Shown: piece by piece, positions 1 through 10,385 of the stretch
How positions within the stretch are numbered: position 1 is the stretch's first letter
Layout: every line of letters begins with the position of its first letter
Assembly: GCA_028622995.1 (NCBI GenBank)
Contig: JAJQJQ010000002.1
Coordinates: 9,858,001-9,922,000, forward strand
Source: Panagrolaimus kolymaensis
Lineage: Eukaryota; Nematoda; Chromadorea; Rhabditida; Panagrolaimidae
DNA length: 64,000 nucleotides
Reading direction: 5' to 3'
The notes under the pieces: generated by a model
What the model saw: the letters and a program-made list of their open reading frames with translations, nothing else
The model's database searches: none
Told to the model about the DNA's origin: nothing
Made by a program: the position numbers and the translations under genes

Positions 1-2073
1 ACGATTGTTGATACCAATAACCGTAAACAACAAAGAAAGTTCTTACGCTCTAGTTCAAGATTTTCATTTTACTTTGCTTCGTTTATGCATCAATGGTGAA
101 AGATTAGTACCAAAGATTGGGAACCTTCCTGTTTGTGCAGAATTTTTTCGTCGAGTTTACATTATGTCCATTTGTCGTTATAACCGATTATGCAATCAAG
201 TTTTATTGAATTTCAATCGACCACTTGCGCATGGAAATCTTGGACGTTCTAGAGAATCAATCAAAACCTTATCAAGAATAGCAAGTTTGGTAAACGCACT
301 AGCTACAATTTCTGAACCAATGCCTGATGGAAAAGGATATATTTTGCCATCTGCAATGACAAAAACGTAAGTATTTAGCATAAAAACTTTTAACTAAGAG
401 TTGTTATTTTAAGAGAACTTCTACAAAAAACAAATGAAAGAAACATTGAATTGAATCCGAAGCAGGAACTTGAGCGCATAGCAGTTAGTCTTCATTTTCA
501 AAAGGTATGAAAATTAGTTTGTTTTAAAATTTACGATGGTCATTTTAGAGTAATTCATTCACCAAATGCAATGTTTGTTTAACTCTACGGCTTGGCCTGC
601 AACAACAACGTTTTAGACCTGAATTTGTCGAAGCAGCTAAAATGTATTTAAATAAACATTTGGAAGATATCAAATTTGAAAAACGTGATTATTATATAAG
701 AATGAAGCACTCAAGGGATACAAATGATTTGTTAAGTTTAGCACACGATGGAATGTCAAAAGATAAAACAAAATGGCCGCATTTAATGGAAGATCGTTCA
801 AAGAAAATTACAGATCCAATGAAAATGATGAATAGTTTGAACTTGGGTGTTGTTCATAAGAATGGAGAAAACGTTCTAGCCGATCAATTACATGCTTTCT
901 GGAACATTGACCAAATGGCTGGAGGAACGTCTAATACCATCATTTCACAGCTATTTTATATGATTAGTCAGTGTAATCCAATTCCATCAGAAATTTCTAT
1001 TCAAATGGATAATTGTGCAGCAAACAAAAACTATAACGTTCTAGCTTCATTTGGGTTATTGTTGCAATGGGTACCGAGAATTAAAAAAGTAAGGCTAAGG
1101 CGGTTATCTTTATTTAATTAGAAACTAATTATGGGTTTTATAGATTTATCTATGTATGCCTCAAGTTGGTCACACTCATGATGATGTCGACAGATACTTT
1201 GGAATATTTTCTCGTGACTTAAAAGAAAACAAATATATACACCTTTTGGTATGCCCTTATCTTAACTATGTAAATTAAAATTGTGAATTTTAAGGTTATC
1301 AACGCTTCTTAAATGAGACATTAAAAAATTTGATTACGAATAATTTAATGCCAACAACTTACGATTTTCAATCAATAACAGAACCAATTTTGAACAGATT
1401 CAGTCAACTATCTAATAACCACTTTTTTGAAATTTCAAGAGATTTAGAAGGCAACGTTTTAGTTCGAATTGGACACTTTATTAGATCTGAAACTTTCATG
1501 AGTCATGGTCCAAAAAATACAACATTATATCAATTGTTCAAAGTAATTTTTTTCTAAATTTAAGTTTTCTGTAAATTTATTTTATAGGAGAAGCCTGATC
1601 TTTCTAAAATTCCTGAAGTGATTCTTCCAAACGATCTAGACGTAAAAAGATATGATGCATTGGTTGTTGCTATGGAAAAACTTGTACCGAATGATGACTT
1701 CATCGAACTTAAAACTCTTCCAAACTTTATAAAGAATTCTAAACCAGAAGATTTCAATATACTTTTAAAAAGAATAAATGAAAACACGTTGGTAGTTGCT
1801 GAATCTATTGTGAACTCTTCAAATATCAACGAACTAGATGTGAACGATTTCCTGAAGGATTCAAAAATTTGGAAGTCATGGAACCCTCCATCTTTTAATG
1901 AAGTTGAAAGTTTTGCTGAACAAATCGAAGAATCAAATGAGGCCGTGGAAATTCAAATTCAAGATTCTCAAGATAATCAAGCAGGGAAGAACCACCCGAC
2001 TCAATCTTCGCAGAGTAATTCATCTGTTATAAATTCAAGAAAACGTGGAAGACCTCGTAAACAAAAATTATAA
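1..2073 (+). CDS. DUF7869-type, RNase H-like transposon-related protein (5' partial)
   Basis: Exons read as <1-366, 414-504, 549-1088, 1144-1248, about 1318-1542 and 1588-2073 (TAA). Seen: an acidic motif QMDNCAANKN and, after an intron, VGHTHDDVDRYFG; this pair (D-N, then GHT-H-D-D) is the hallmark of DUF7869 proteins, which are thought to have an RNase H/integrase-like fold and are often linked to mobile elements. The last residues, RKRGRPRKQKL, form an AT-hook, a minor-groove DNA-binding tail. The 5' end lies outside the window. One junction is uncertain: from exon 4 the strongest acceptor (1294) puts the next exon out of phase, while a weaker acceptor at 1317 keeps phase, so either the weak site is used or there is a one-base lesion. 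No terminal repeats are visible in the window, so mobile versus domesticated cannot be decided. Confidence 0.6.
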
Positions 2074-2271
2074 TTGTTTTAATACGTACTAGTTATAATT
2101 TGTTTATTTGTTTTTTAATAAATGTGATGTTATTGTTTTTATAAATAAATTTATCACTGATTTATGTAAATAAAGGTATAATAAATCGAATGTTTCACGA
2201 TAATTATCGATTTTAAGTTCATGGAATAAACTTATTTGTATAAGTATATCCAAGTAAACAGTGAATTTGTT

Positions 2272-2344
2272 GGTTCTTTGGCCCAGTGGTTAATGCTAAC
2301 CGCTTGTAGTCAGAAGGTTGGAGGTTCGATTCCTTTTTGCTTTT
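2272..2344 (+). pseudogene. Decayed tRNA (tRNA-like, A box and B box kept)
   Basis: An A-box match TGGCCCAGTGG at 2279 and a B-box match GGTTCGATTCC at 2323 lie 44 bp apart, the spacing of a class I tRNA. The flanks do not form an acceptor stem (most of the seven pairs fail) and no clean anticodon stem can be drawn, so no anticodon is assigned. It is a tRNA pseudogene or the head of a tRNA-derived SINE. Confidence 0.4.
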
Positions 2345-2374
2345 CCGGTTATAATAGCACCCGAAGATATAAAA

Positions 2375-2474
2375 TTTTGTGCTGCACAAAAAATCCAAAT
2401 TTTGTGCTGCACAAAAAATCCAAATTTTGTGCTGCACAAAAAATCCAAATTTTGTGCTGCACAAAAAATCTCAA
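2375..2474. repeat. 25-bp tandem repeat, four copies
   Basis: Copies start at 2375, 2400, 2425 and 2450 and are essentially identical. Each unit carries the 17-bp near-perfect palindrome TTTTGTGCTGCACAAAA. A single isolated copy of the palindrome (with A in the centre) occurs at about 52593. There are no spacers, so this is not a CRISPR array. Confidence 0.85.
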
Positions 2475-3237
2475 TAGAAGAAATCATCAAAATAATGAAA
2501 ACCTCCTCACCGCTGAGGTGAATTTCAAATAAATCGTTGAAATTTAAAAAAATGGACATTTTTCTTGAAAACATTGAAATCGAACAATTTCTCCTCATTT
2601 GCCAAAACAAAGTTTAAAAAAATCTGAGATTTCGATGTTGAGCAAAGTTGGTGAGGAAGATTTCCAAAAAATTTCAAATTCTGTCCATGAGAAATTTGGT
2701 GAGGAAGAATTTAAAAAATACTTTCATTTCGATGATGAAAATGGGGTGAGGAGATTTTTATAAAATGTTGAATTTTCGATGGGGGTACAGAACTTTTTAA
2801 ATATCGGCGTCTTATATTACAAAGAAGAAGAAAATGGCAGAAAAAGGATCTACAACAACAGTCGCCGCAAAATAAAACAACAAAATGTCTTTGAGAAAAA
2901 AATGTACACAAATTTTTTTTATTTTGGTGCGCAAAAACAAATGCATTAGATATTTCTTTCATTTTCAAATTAAAGAAAAAAGAAATAACGTTTTTATCTC
3001 ATTTTTTTTTGAAACTTTTTTTATGGATAAAATAATTGTGAAACGTGCACATTTGAACTCAGAAAAAAAAAAAGAAATTTGGATATTTTGAAAGCAATGA
3101 AACATATGCTATTTATTTTTTTCCAAAAAATAACTTTGCAAAATTTACCATTCCATTTTGAATTATGATGTTACGCCCAGTGTTTGCTCGCCGCCACCGC
3201 CGGCGGCGAGGCGGCGCCGATATCTGCGCTTCTTTGA
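2475..3237. other. Intergenic, with a GC-rich hAT-like end fragment
   Basis: No gene is supported here. From about 3178 to 3228 a GC-rich block begins CAGTGTTTGCTCGCC and is built of CGCCGCC/GGCGGCG, like one end of the element at 17062-17380. No second end or target duplication was found, so it is only a fragment. It lies directly upstream of the broken CTLD gene. Confidence 0.4.
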
Positions 3238-3633
3238 CCCCAAAACATTGTAACCCATTGTACATCCGAAAATTTTTGCCAAAATAATGCAGCTCATTTA
3301 CCTTCCATTAATAGTTTTGAAGAACTTCGTTTCCTTGAAAGTTAGTTAAAAATTATGTTTTCAAAAGCTTTTTTTTGTATTTTTTTAGCTTATGTTTATA
3401 TGATGTGGTTAGACGTTAAGACAGGTATATTTACGGTTGATAGTGGTCGAAAATGGAAAACCTCTGATGGTTCACCGGCTGAGTTTTTAAATTTCGCTCC
3501 ATGGTGCCCCGGTTCACCAACAAATATTCAAGGAGATAGTTACATTTCTCTTTGTAATGATGGTAGTAAAGATTGTTATCACAATCGTGAATTCTCTTTC
3601 ATTGAGTTTACAATATGCAAAAAACAGCTATGA
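3238..3633 (+). pseudogene. C-type lectin domain gene lacking its 5' half
   Basis: Two exons in phase: about 3238-3340 and 3389-3633 (TGA). Exon 1 reads through the ENFCQNNAAHLPSINSFEE block, the first conserved Cys and HLPSI motif of nematode CTLDs; exon 2 holds the WKTSDGSPAEFLNF region (the W-DG-F core) and the closing Cys pair ending TICKKQL. Upstream, frame is lost at a TGA just before 3238, and the signal peptide, start codon and first CTLD strand are absent; the GC-rich fragment near 3178-3228 sits where they should be. Best read as a 5'-truncated lectin gene. A missed distant 5' exon would be the alternative. Confidence 0.6.
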
Positions 3634-3812
3634 ATAAAAAAATAAAATAAAGCTTTATTTTTAAGATTTAACCATAGAAGAGAAAATAAAAATATAATTT
3701 TATCGATTGAATAGCTTTTTAGGTAACTGGCCCAAGTTATGTTAGTATGGGTAACGATAATAGTATGAATTTTTATTGCATCTATTCATTTTTTATGAAT
3801 AATTATCGAATG

Positions 3813-5322
3813 CTAATAGTTGTAGGAACTCTTGTTGTTTTTGGCATATCTGATGCCACAGACATAAGTTGCACGGTAGTTTTCCCTTTATTGAATTTAA
3901 CATTAAACAAAATAAAGCAAACTCTAAAACTTTTACTAATTAAATTAAAGGGTAAAATTTATAATTAAAACTCACTGATTTAAAGCATGACAAAGTTGCC
4001 ATACTAAAGTAGTGGAAAGAAATCCTCCCCATATTGAAGTCAATCGACGGGATACAAAATGCCATGAAACAAACATAGTTGCATAGAAAAGAGATGTCAA
4101 ACATGTCTGTAAAATTTTCATTTTGACAATGGTTTAAATTAATCAAATTTATTTTTAAAAAAGCTTAAAAGATTTTTAAAAATAAGAAAAAAATATCAAA
4201 AGAAACTTTTTACTTTTTTTTGATGTTGCAAATTTTGTTAGAAAATGCAATTAACTGTAATTTTTATTTATTTTGGGCATTCTTAAAAAATTTTTTTCTT
4301 TTTTGCTACCAAAAGTTAAAGAATTACTTTTCATTAGTTTTTTTAGTAAAAGGTCAAACCTGAATAAAAAATTTAATTTCTCTGCTAAACGAAGTGGACG
4401 AATTTTCTTGTGCTAAAAAAATTATTGTCGTATTTATGCACTTCAAATATATGTATTTTTATCCCCATTTGTAAAAGCCACTTACATGATTTTTTGCGAC
4501 TTAATAAATAAACAAAAGTAACACAATCACACAAGATAGAAATCGTCATAGTTATTGAACCCGTTCCAAAATCGACATATAAAAAAGTTGTGTTTGCGCA
4601 TGAATCTTCCCTGACTTTCCAAACATATTCATACGCATTAAAATAAAAATTGCATTCATAAAAAAAGCTTGGAATTATATGAAAAAATGCAATAATTGAA
4701 ACAAATAAAACAATAATTTTTACATTTTCCACAGTAAATAATTTTCGATATTGGGTGAAAAACATTATTGCGAAGACTCGATTTAAGGATTTTATGCTTT
4801 GAAAATAAAGTGAGCCATAAAGTAAATAATTCATTAATGGACCCAAAATTATGCCAAGTGTGGATATTCCAATTTCTTTGTCACTAAAAATGAAATGAAG
4901 CTAAAAAGTCAAAAAACTTAATGGCTGAAAATAATTTAAATAAAAATTTAAAATAAAGAAAAAAATTTGCATATTCAAAGCATTTTTTAATGGATTATTA
5001 AATCTTATTTTTTTAAACTTTTGCATTGTCAGAAGAATTAAAAACTTACAGTAATATAATGGGAGCAGACCAAAATGAAAAACAAAATAATATTATTGCT
5101 TCAGCAAAAGAATGTGCAGCACAAATATATCCAAATGCATTATGAAGTGTAGGCTTTTTATAAATAATTAATAATGAAATTAAACTGCATAAAAATCCAC
5201 AAAAACTTATCTAAAAAATACCTTTCCTTATATTTTTTTTATTCAGATTTTTGCTTTCAAATAATATAACTTACGCCAAAAATAAGGCAAAACATTTGAA
5301 TATCCATATTCGAAATTTCCAT
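3813..5322 (-). CDS. Serpentine receptor, Srx class (copy A)
   Basis: Six exons, all in phase: 5322-5275, 5210-5050, 4883-4486, 4412-4360, 4106-3976, 3885-3813; 287 aa. Srx hallmarks seen: LHNAFGYIC-AH in TM2, SLNRVFAIMFF with QYRKLF after TM3, C-F-FNAYEYVW and a Y-DFGTG block before TM5, then REIKFFIQTCLTS at the start of TM6. Srx proteins are nematode seven-transmembrane GPCRs, usually chemosensory. The start ATG opens MEISNMDIQ directly before TM1, as in copy B. The paralogue at 7045-8339 shares every exon length except the fourth (53 versus 56 nt), so the two arose by tandem duplication. Ligand unknown. Confidence 0.8.
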
Positions 5323-7044
5323 GATTTCTTTAATTTTAAGCAAAATAAATTAATTTATGACTAACCAGTAAAGTTAAATATCAAAAAAGGAGTAATTAAA
5401 AAATTATTATTATGCGTATACTCACTCCTTGTGGATTTAAATAAAAAAGAAACAAACAAAAATATATAATAAGCGTTGACAAACACACAAACAAAAAAGG
5501 CCAAATCACATAGGAAGTAAAAAATATTTTTATAATTTCATTTCAAAAAAGCTAAAGTTTATTCTTAAACATTTTATTTATTTTCTTTTTTCTAAATTAA
5601 ATTAACAAATCCCATTTTTCCACCTTTTTTTATGGCTTTAAGAAATCTAAAAAAGGTGTTAAATCTAATAAAAAGACAGAGAGAGACCACGTTGTAAATA
5701 ATTTTTTTTAACGATGTTTTTTTTATTTTTTATAATAAAATTCATTTTTTTATAATTTATTTTTACAAGCTTTTTTCTGCTCACCAATTTTTTTATGGTA
5801 GTCGTACATCATTTATAGAATTCTGAGTAAATATAAAAAAATGCGATAATCTTATTTCACTTCAGAGGTAACAAAGTTTTTTATATTAAAAAGAATAAAG
5901 TTAAAGTTGAAACGAAAATAGAAAAAAAATAAATAAAGATTGGCAGTTGTTGTTGAAATAAAATGGCGACATTTAAGTTTTTATTTAAATGTGTTTTAGT
6001 GCAAAAAATTAGTGTTTATTGAATTATTTTTGCCAAGAAAATCTTACTTTAACTAAACTATAATTTACGTTTTTTTCTCACTAAAATTGTTAAAATTACA
6101 TATATGTTTTTTCCTTTGCACTTTTATGATTACTTTATTCACATATTTTTTTCGTATTTTTTATTCTTCAAAAAAAAAAAAACTAATTTGCAAGGTAATC
6201 AGTTGGCGGCGGTTCTTGACCAAACTTTATCCTGGCTTTAAAAAAGGTCTTGTACTTTCAGGACTTGTAGTTTGCTTAGACGTGTCGGAACGAGAAACTT
6301 TGTCAGGAATGTTGGTGGCAAATAAATATTTGCAATATTAATTTGTAAATAAATGAAAGGCACTTCTTAAAACATTTGAGAAAAAAAGTTTTGATTTGAT
6401 AAAACATATTTTATTATTAATTTTTAGGAGGATTCAAAAATGACGATGTGCTAAAATATCATACTTTGATCGAAGTATTTGTTAAACCAATTTTGCTACA
6501 ATTTTTTTTATTACTGAAAAGCTTTAAAATTTCTGTGACTTTAATTAAAATTTGTCTAGTTAGATTGTTACTTTAACTAGTTTTTCTAAAATTTATTAAA
6601 GTTTTGGCCATTTATTGAAAAATTAAATTATTTTTAAAATTAAATTATTTTTAAAATTAAAGAAATATTCATAAAAAATTCAAAAAAAAGACGTAAACAA
6701 TTTGTTCGAAAAGGCTTAGAAAGAAAAATGTCGAACAAAAAAAAATTTAATCAATATATTGTCGAAAGAAAAAGGCATAAAAAAAACTCCGCTGCTTTAA
6801 AATTTTATAAACATCATCGAAAAAAATAAAGAAGAGAAGATTACACTTAAAATGCACACAAAGGAAAATGGGGTGAAAAATAAAATAAAAGACGCGGTTT
6901 GAAAGGATATACATTTTAGAGATGGAACAAGGGAAGATAGTGAATATATAAAAATTAAAAATTTTAACTTCAGCTGCTTGTAAATTTTTTTTACTAATTT
7001 TGTGATCCGTTTTTACTTCTTTTTTTTTACAAAATTATTGAGCA
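5323..7044. other. Intergenic between the two srx genes
   Basis: Very AT-rich. The 5' flank of copy A and 3' flank of copy B lie here. A plus-strand open stretch at about 6196-6341 (containing WRRFLTKLYPGF) looks mildly coding, and a short ATG frame begins at 5963, but neither has a partner exon I can join with confidence. I call no gene. Confidence 0.4.
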
Positions 7045-8339
7045 TTAATGGATGTTGAAATTCTTGTTGTTTTTGGCATATCTGTTGCCACAGACATAAG
7101 ACGCACGGCTGCTTTTCCTTTAGTGAATTTAACATTAAATAAAATAAAACAAATTCTAAAATAAAATTTTAAAAAAAAAGCTTTAATCTTAAATAAAACT
7201 CACTGATTCAATGAATGACATAATTGCCATACTAAAGTTGTGCAAATAAATTGACCCAAAACTGATGTAAAATTATTTGATACAAAGTGCCATGATATAA
7301 ACAAAGTAGTATAAAAAAATGATGTCAAACATGTCTAAAATATAGAATTTCAAACGTTCGTTTAATTTTGGCTTAAAAAGGCACTTTAATAGCTCTTTTA
7401 ACTTTTTTGTATAAAATTTTACTAGCCTGAATAAAAAATTTAATCTCTCTGCTAAATGAAGAAGTCGACGAATTTTCTTGGGCTAAAAAAAAGACTGCCA
7501 TAATTATTTCTAAGTAAATATGTACATACAAATTTTTGTCCTAAAAGCTTTAGATAGCCGCTACTTACATGAATTTTTTTTACTCAGCAAATACACAAAA
7601 GTCACCGTGTCACACAGAACTGAAATAGACATAGTAAAAACACCAGTTCCAAAATCAATATAAAATAAAATTCCGTTTGCGCAGGAATCTTCCCTAACCT
7701 TCCAAACATATTCGTACGCATTAAAATAAAAATTGCATTCATAAAAAAAGCTTGGAATTATATGAAATATTGAAACTATTGAAACGAATAAAACAATAAT
7801 TTTTACATTTTCCACAGTAAATAATTTTCGATATTGGGTGAAAAACATTATTGCAAAAACTCTATTAAGAGATTTAACGCTTTGAAAATACATGGAACCA
7901 TAAAGTAAATAATTCATTAATGGTCCAAGAATTATTCCAAAAGTTGATTTTCCTATGTCTTTGTCACTTAAAAAAAATAAGGGGATTTTCAGCCAAAAAA
8001 TAGAATTTAAAAAAACGTAGCTTTTTATTTATTTTATTTTCGAGTTTGGTTTCGTAAATAAAAAGCTTACAGTAAAATAATTGGAGCGGTCCAAAAAGAA
8101 AAGCAAAAAAGTATTATAGCCTCGGCAGAATTGTGTGCAGCACAAATATATCCAAATGCATTATGAAGCGTGGGTTTTTTATAAATAATCAATAGCGAAA
8201 TTAAACTGCATAAAAATCCACAAAAACTTATCTAAATAATATTCTTTTTAGTTTTAATAAATCAAATTATTACCAATGAAAATAAACTTACACCAAAAAT
8301 AATGAAAAACATTTGAATATCCGTATTTGAAATTTCCAT
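7045..8339 (-). CDS. Serpentine receptor, Srx class (copy B)
   Basis: Exons 8339-8292, 8231-8071, 7966-7569, 7482-7427, 7334-7204, 7117-7045; 288 aa. Same Srx motifs as copy A (SLNRVFAIMFFTQYRKLF, C-F-FNAYEYVW, REIKFFIQTCLTS). The intron after exon 4 has no usable GT donor: the only in-phase junction is CAG|GCTAGT, a GC-AG intron, where copy A has CAG|GTTTGA. If the GC site is not spliced the reading frame fails, so RNA data at 7427/7426 would settle whether copy B is functional. Ligand unknown. Confidence 0.75.
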
Positions 8340-9006
8340 GGTTTTTGATTACTTGCAAATTAAATGTTACTGGAAAATAATAAATTTAATGTCAAAGTCA
8401 AATACCAAAAACCTTAATTTAAAGTTTTCTATTTTATTTATATTCCTTGTGGGTCAACAAAGAAACTAAAAATTGATAACTAAAAAAGCATGACAATTTC
8501 CAACACAAAGGAAATAAACTTGAATTTACTAAAATTTATATCTTCAAATAAAGTTAATTTTTATACACTTTCTTCAAATCTTGTAGTTACTAAACTTTAC
8601 AAATTAAATTAAAAAATCACATTTTTTTCTTTCTCCAACCACTTTTTTATTGAATTCCTTAAAAGAATTTAAAAGAAAGCTTAATTTAATAAATTTAATA
8701 AAATACCTCGTTGTTACTTTTTTTAAAACTTTGATTAATAATAAAATTTATTAAATAATTTATTGACATTTTATAAGCCTAATATATGCTGGCAATTTTT
8801 AGCTTTACAATATTTATATAATTCTCAGTAAAATTAAAATTGCTTTAATTTTAAATTACTAAAAACAGTATGATGCATTTTAAATTTTTATATTATTATA
8901 ATATCCCAAATTACCACCTGCTAAAATTATACCATTTAATGGACAATAGATTTTTGTAGTCCATATCTTACATCGAACATTTTTGTCCTTGTTAAATAAA
9001 AATTCT
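8340..9006. other. Intergenic, nothing recognised
   Basis: AT-rich sequence between srx copy B and a truncated lectin gene. The missing 5' exons of that lectin gene should lie here, but no CTLD-like exon is visible. Confidence 0.4.
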
Positions 9007-9866
9007 TAAATATAAATCGTGTCTTTTTTTACACGCAACGGAACTGTCATTTTAAACCTTTTGTTTGTTCTGTTGCAATATTTAATATTCCTACCACGAC
9101 AACAACAACTTCATCACCAACACCTCCTAGTTTTCCCATAGCTTATAATTGTAGTAATCCAGGATGGGTCTATTTATATGAAAGTGGATTTTGCTATGGA
9201 GCCTTCACAACATCATTATTGAATTTTACTGATTCAAAAAATCGTTGCAAAACTTTTGGAGCTCATTTACCTTCAACTCATAATCAAGGTGAAATTTATT
9301 TTCTTGCTAGTAAGTTTTTCAAAAAAAATTAAATATACATATATTTAATTTAAGGTGATTGTTTTTTTTTTTTAATTTAAAAAATGGCAGTAACACTCGC
9401 ATCAAAATAAAATAAAAAAAGTTGCGCTTTTTAGTTTCGAGAGTGGAAAAAAGAAAGATGAAAATAAATATGAAAATTTTTGTTAAATTAATTTTAGATC
9501 TTTTTTAATTTTTTTAAACTTCTAAACATCCTCAAACATAAAATACTTAGAAAGTCTTGAAGCGAAAATAAAATAAAATTGTTAAGCTTTTTTTTAAATG
9601 TATTTTACTTTAATTTTATAGAATATCTTAGTCGACGTTCTATTTGGCTTGGATTATATTCACCTGATGGAGGAAAAACTTGGGCATGGACGGATGGCAC
9701 TCCATTTGATTACCCTCAATGGAATACGCAATTTCCCATTCCAGGAGGGGGTTGTGGTTATTTGATTTCATATTCAGAAGATAATTTTATTGAAACATAT
9801 TATGAAAATACTGATTGCAATCAAACGTTTGATACTATTTGTAAAAAATCATATTTAGATAACTAA
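9007..9866 (+). pseudogene. Two-CTLD lectin gene, first domain mostly missing
   Basis: Exon a runs from an in-frame stop near 9007 to 9309; exon b is 9622-9866 (TAA); the join is in phase. Exon a opens with RNCHFKPFVCSV, the typical last strand of a CTLD, then a Thr/Ser/Pro linker, then the start of a second CTLD (WVYLYESGFCYG, C-TFGAHLPSTH). Exon b has SIWLGLYSPDGGKTWAW, WTDGTPFDYPQWN and the closing DC-TICKK. The second domain looks intact; the signal peptide and nearly all of domain 1 are missing. The gene at 15269 has the same two-domain plan and shows what the intact form was like. Residues giving classical sugar specificity (EPN/QPD plus WND) are not evident, so calcium-dependent binding is doubtful. 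Confidence 0.6.
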
Positions 9867-10385
9867 TTTTATTGTAAATTTTTCTAAATACTTTTGTGGC
9901 GCAAATAAAAAAGTTTATAAATTCATTAATGTTTTTGCATATTATTTTTTTTCTTTAAAAAAAAAGAAACATGGAAACTAACAAGTTTCGAACAACAAAG
10001 TGCAATTGTACTTTAAAAATGCTTCTAAAACATCGAGAACAAAAAAAATCTCAAGAATGACATGTGGCGTTGTTTCTTTGATAAGGACGACCGACGACTA
10101 CAATACAAAAATTAATCAATAAAAAAAGAAGAAAGGTTGTTGATAGTAGGAGCAAAACATAAAAAAAACAAAGATCCTTGATTTTATTGTTTTAGCATCT
10201 TTTTTTTATTATCCTCCTCCAACAATTACTCTTTCTTGCTAATAATTTTTTATCAAAACTTTTTTTTATTCTTTCTTTTTCTAAAAAAAACTTCAAACAT
10301 TCTTTATTTTTTTCTGTTTGATTGTTTTTTTAAAAAGGGTAGTGAGTTTAGGTGAGTGACACCAACAAACTTCGAAGGCAAAAAA
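9867..10385. other. Intergenic and 5' flank of the CTLD-GH43 gene
   Basis: AT-rich sequence with a possible poly(A) region of the upstream lectin at about 9900. No gene. An in-frame upstream start at 10356 exists for the next gene, but the 10386 ATG gives a clean signal peptide and is preferred. Confidence 0.4.

Noticed and set aside
2272..2344. A functional tRNA
   Set aside because: Box A and B are kept, but the acceptor and anticodon stems do not pair.
2375..2474. CRISPR array
   Set aside because: Direct tandem repeats with no spacers, in a eukaryotic genome.
3747..3968. Plus-strand ORF of 73 aa with a membrane-like segment
   Set aside because: It is the antisense of the last exon of srx copy A; the same antisense pattern occurs at copy B.
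6087..6341. Possible NDUFB3-like mitochondrial subunit C-terminus
   Set aside because: Only a few residues (WRR, FKKG) suggest it, the rest does not fit, and no joining exon was found.
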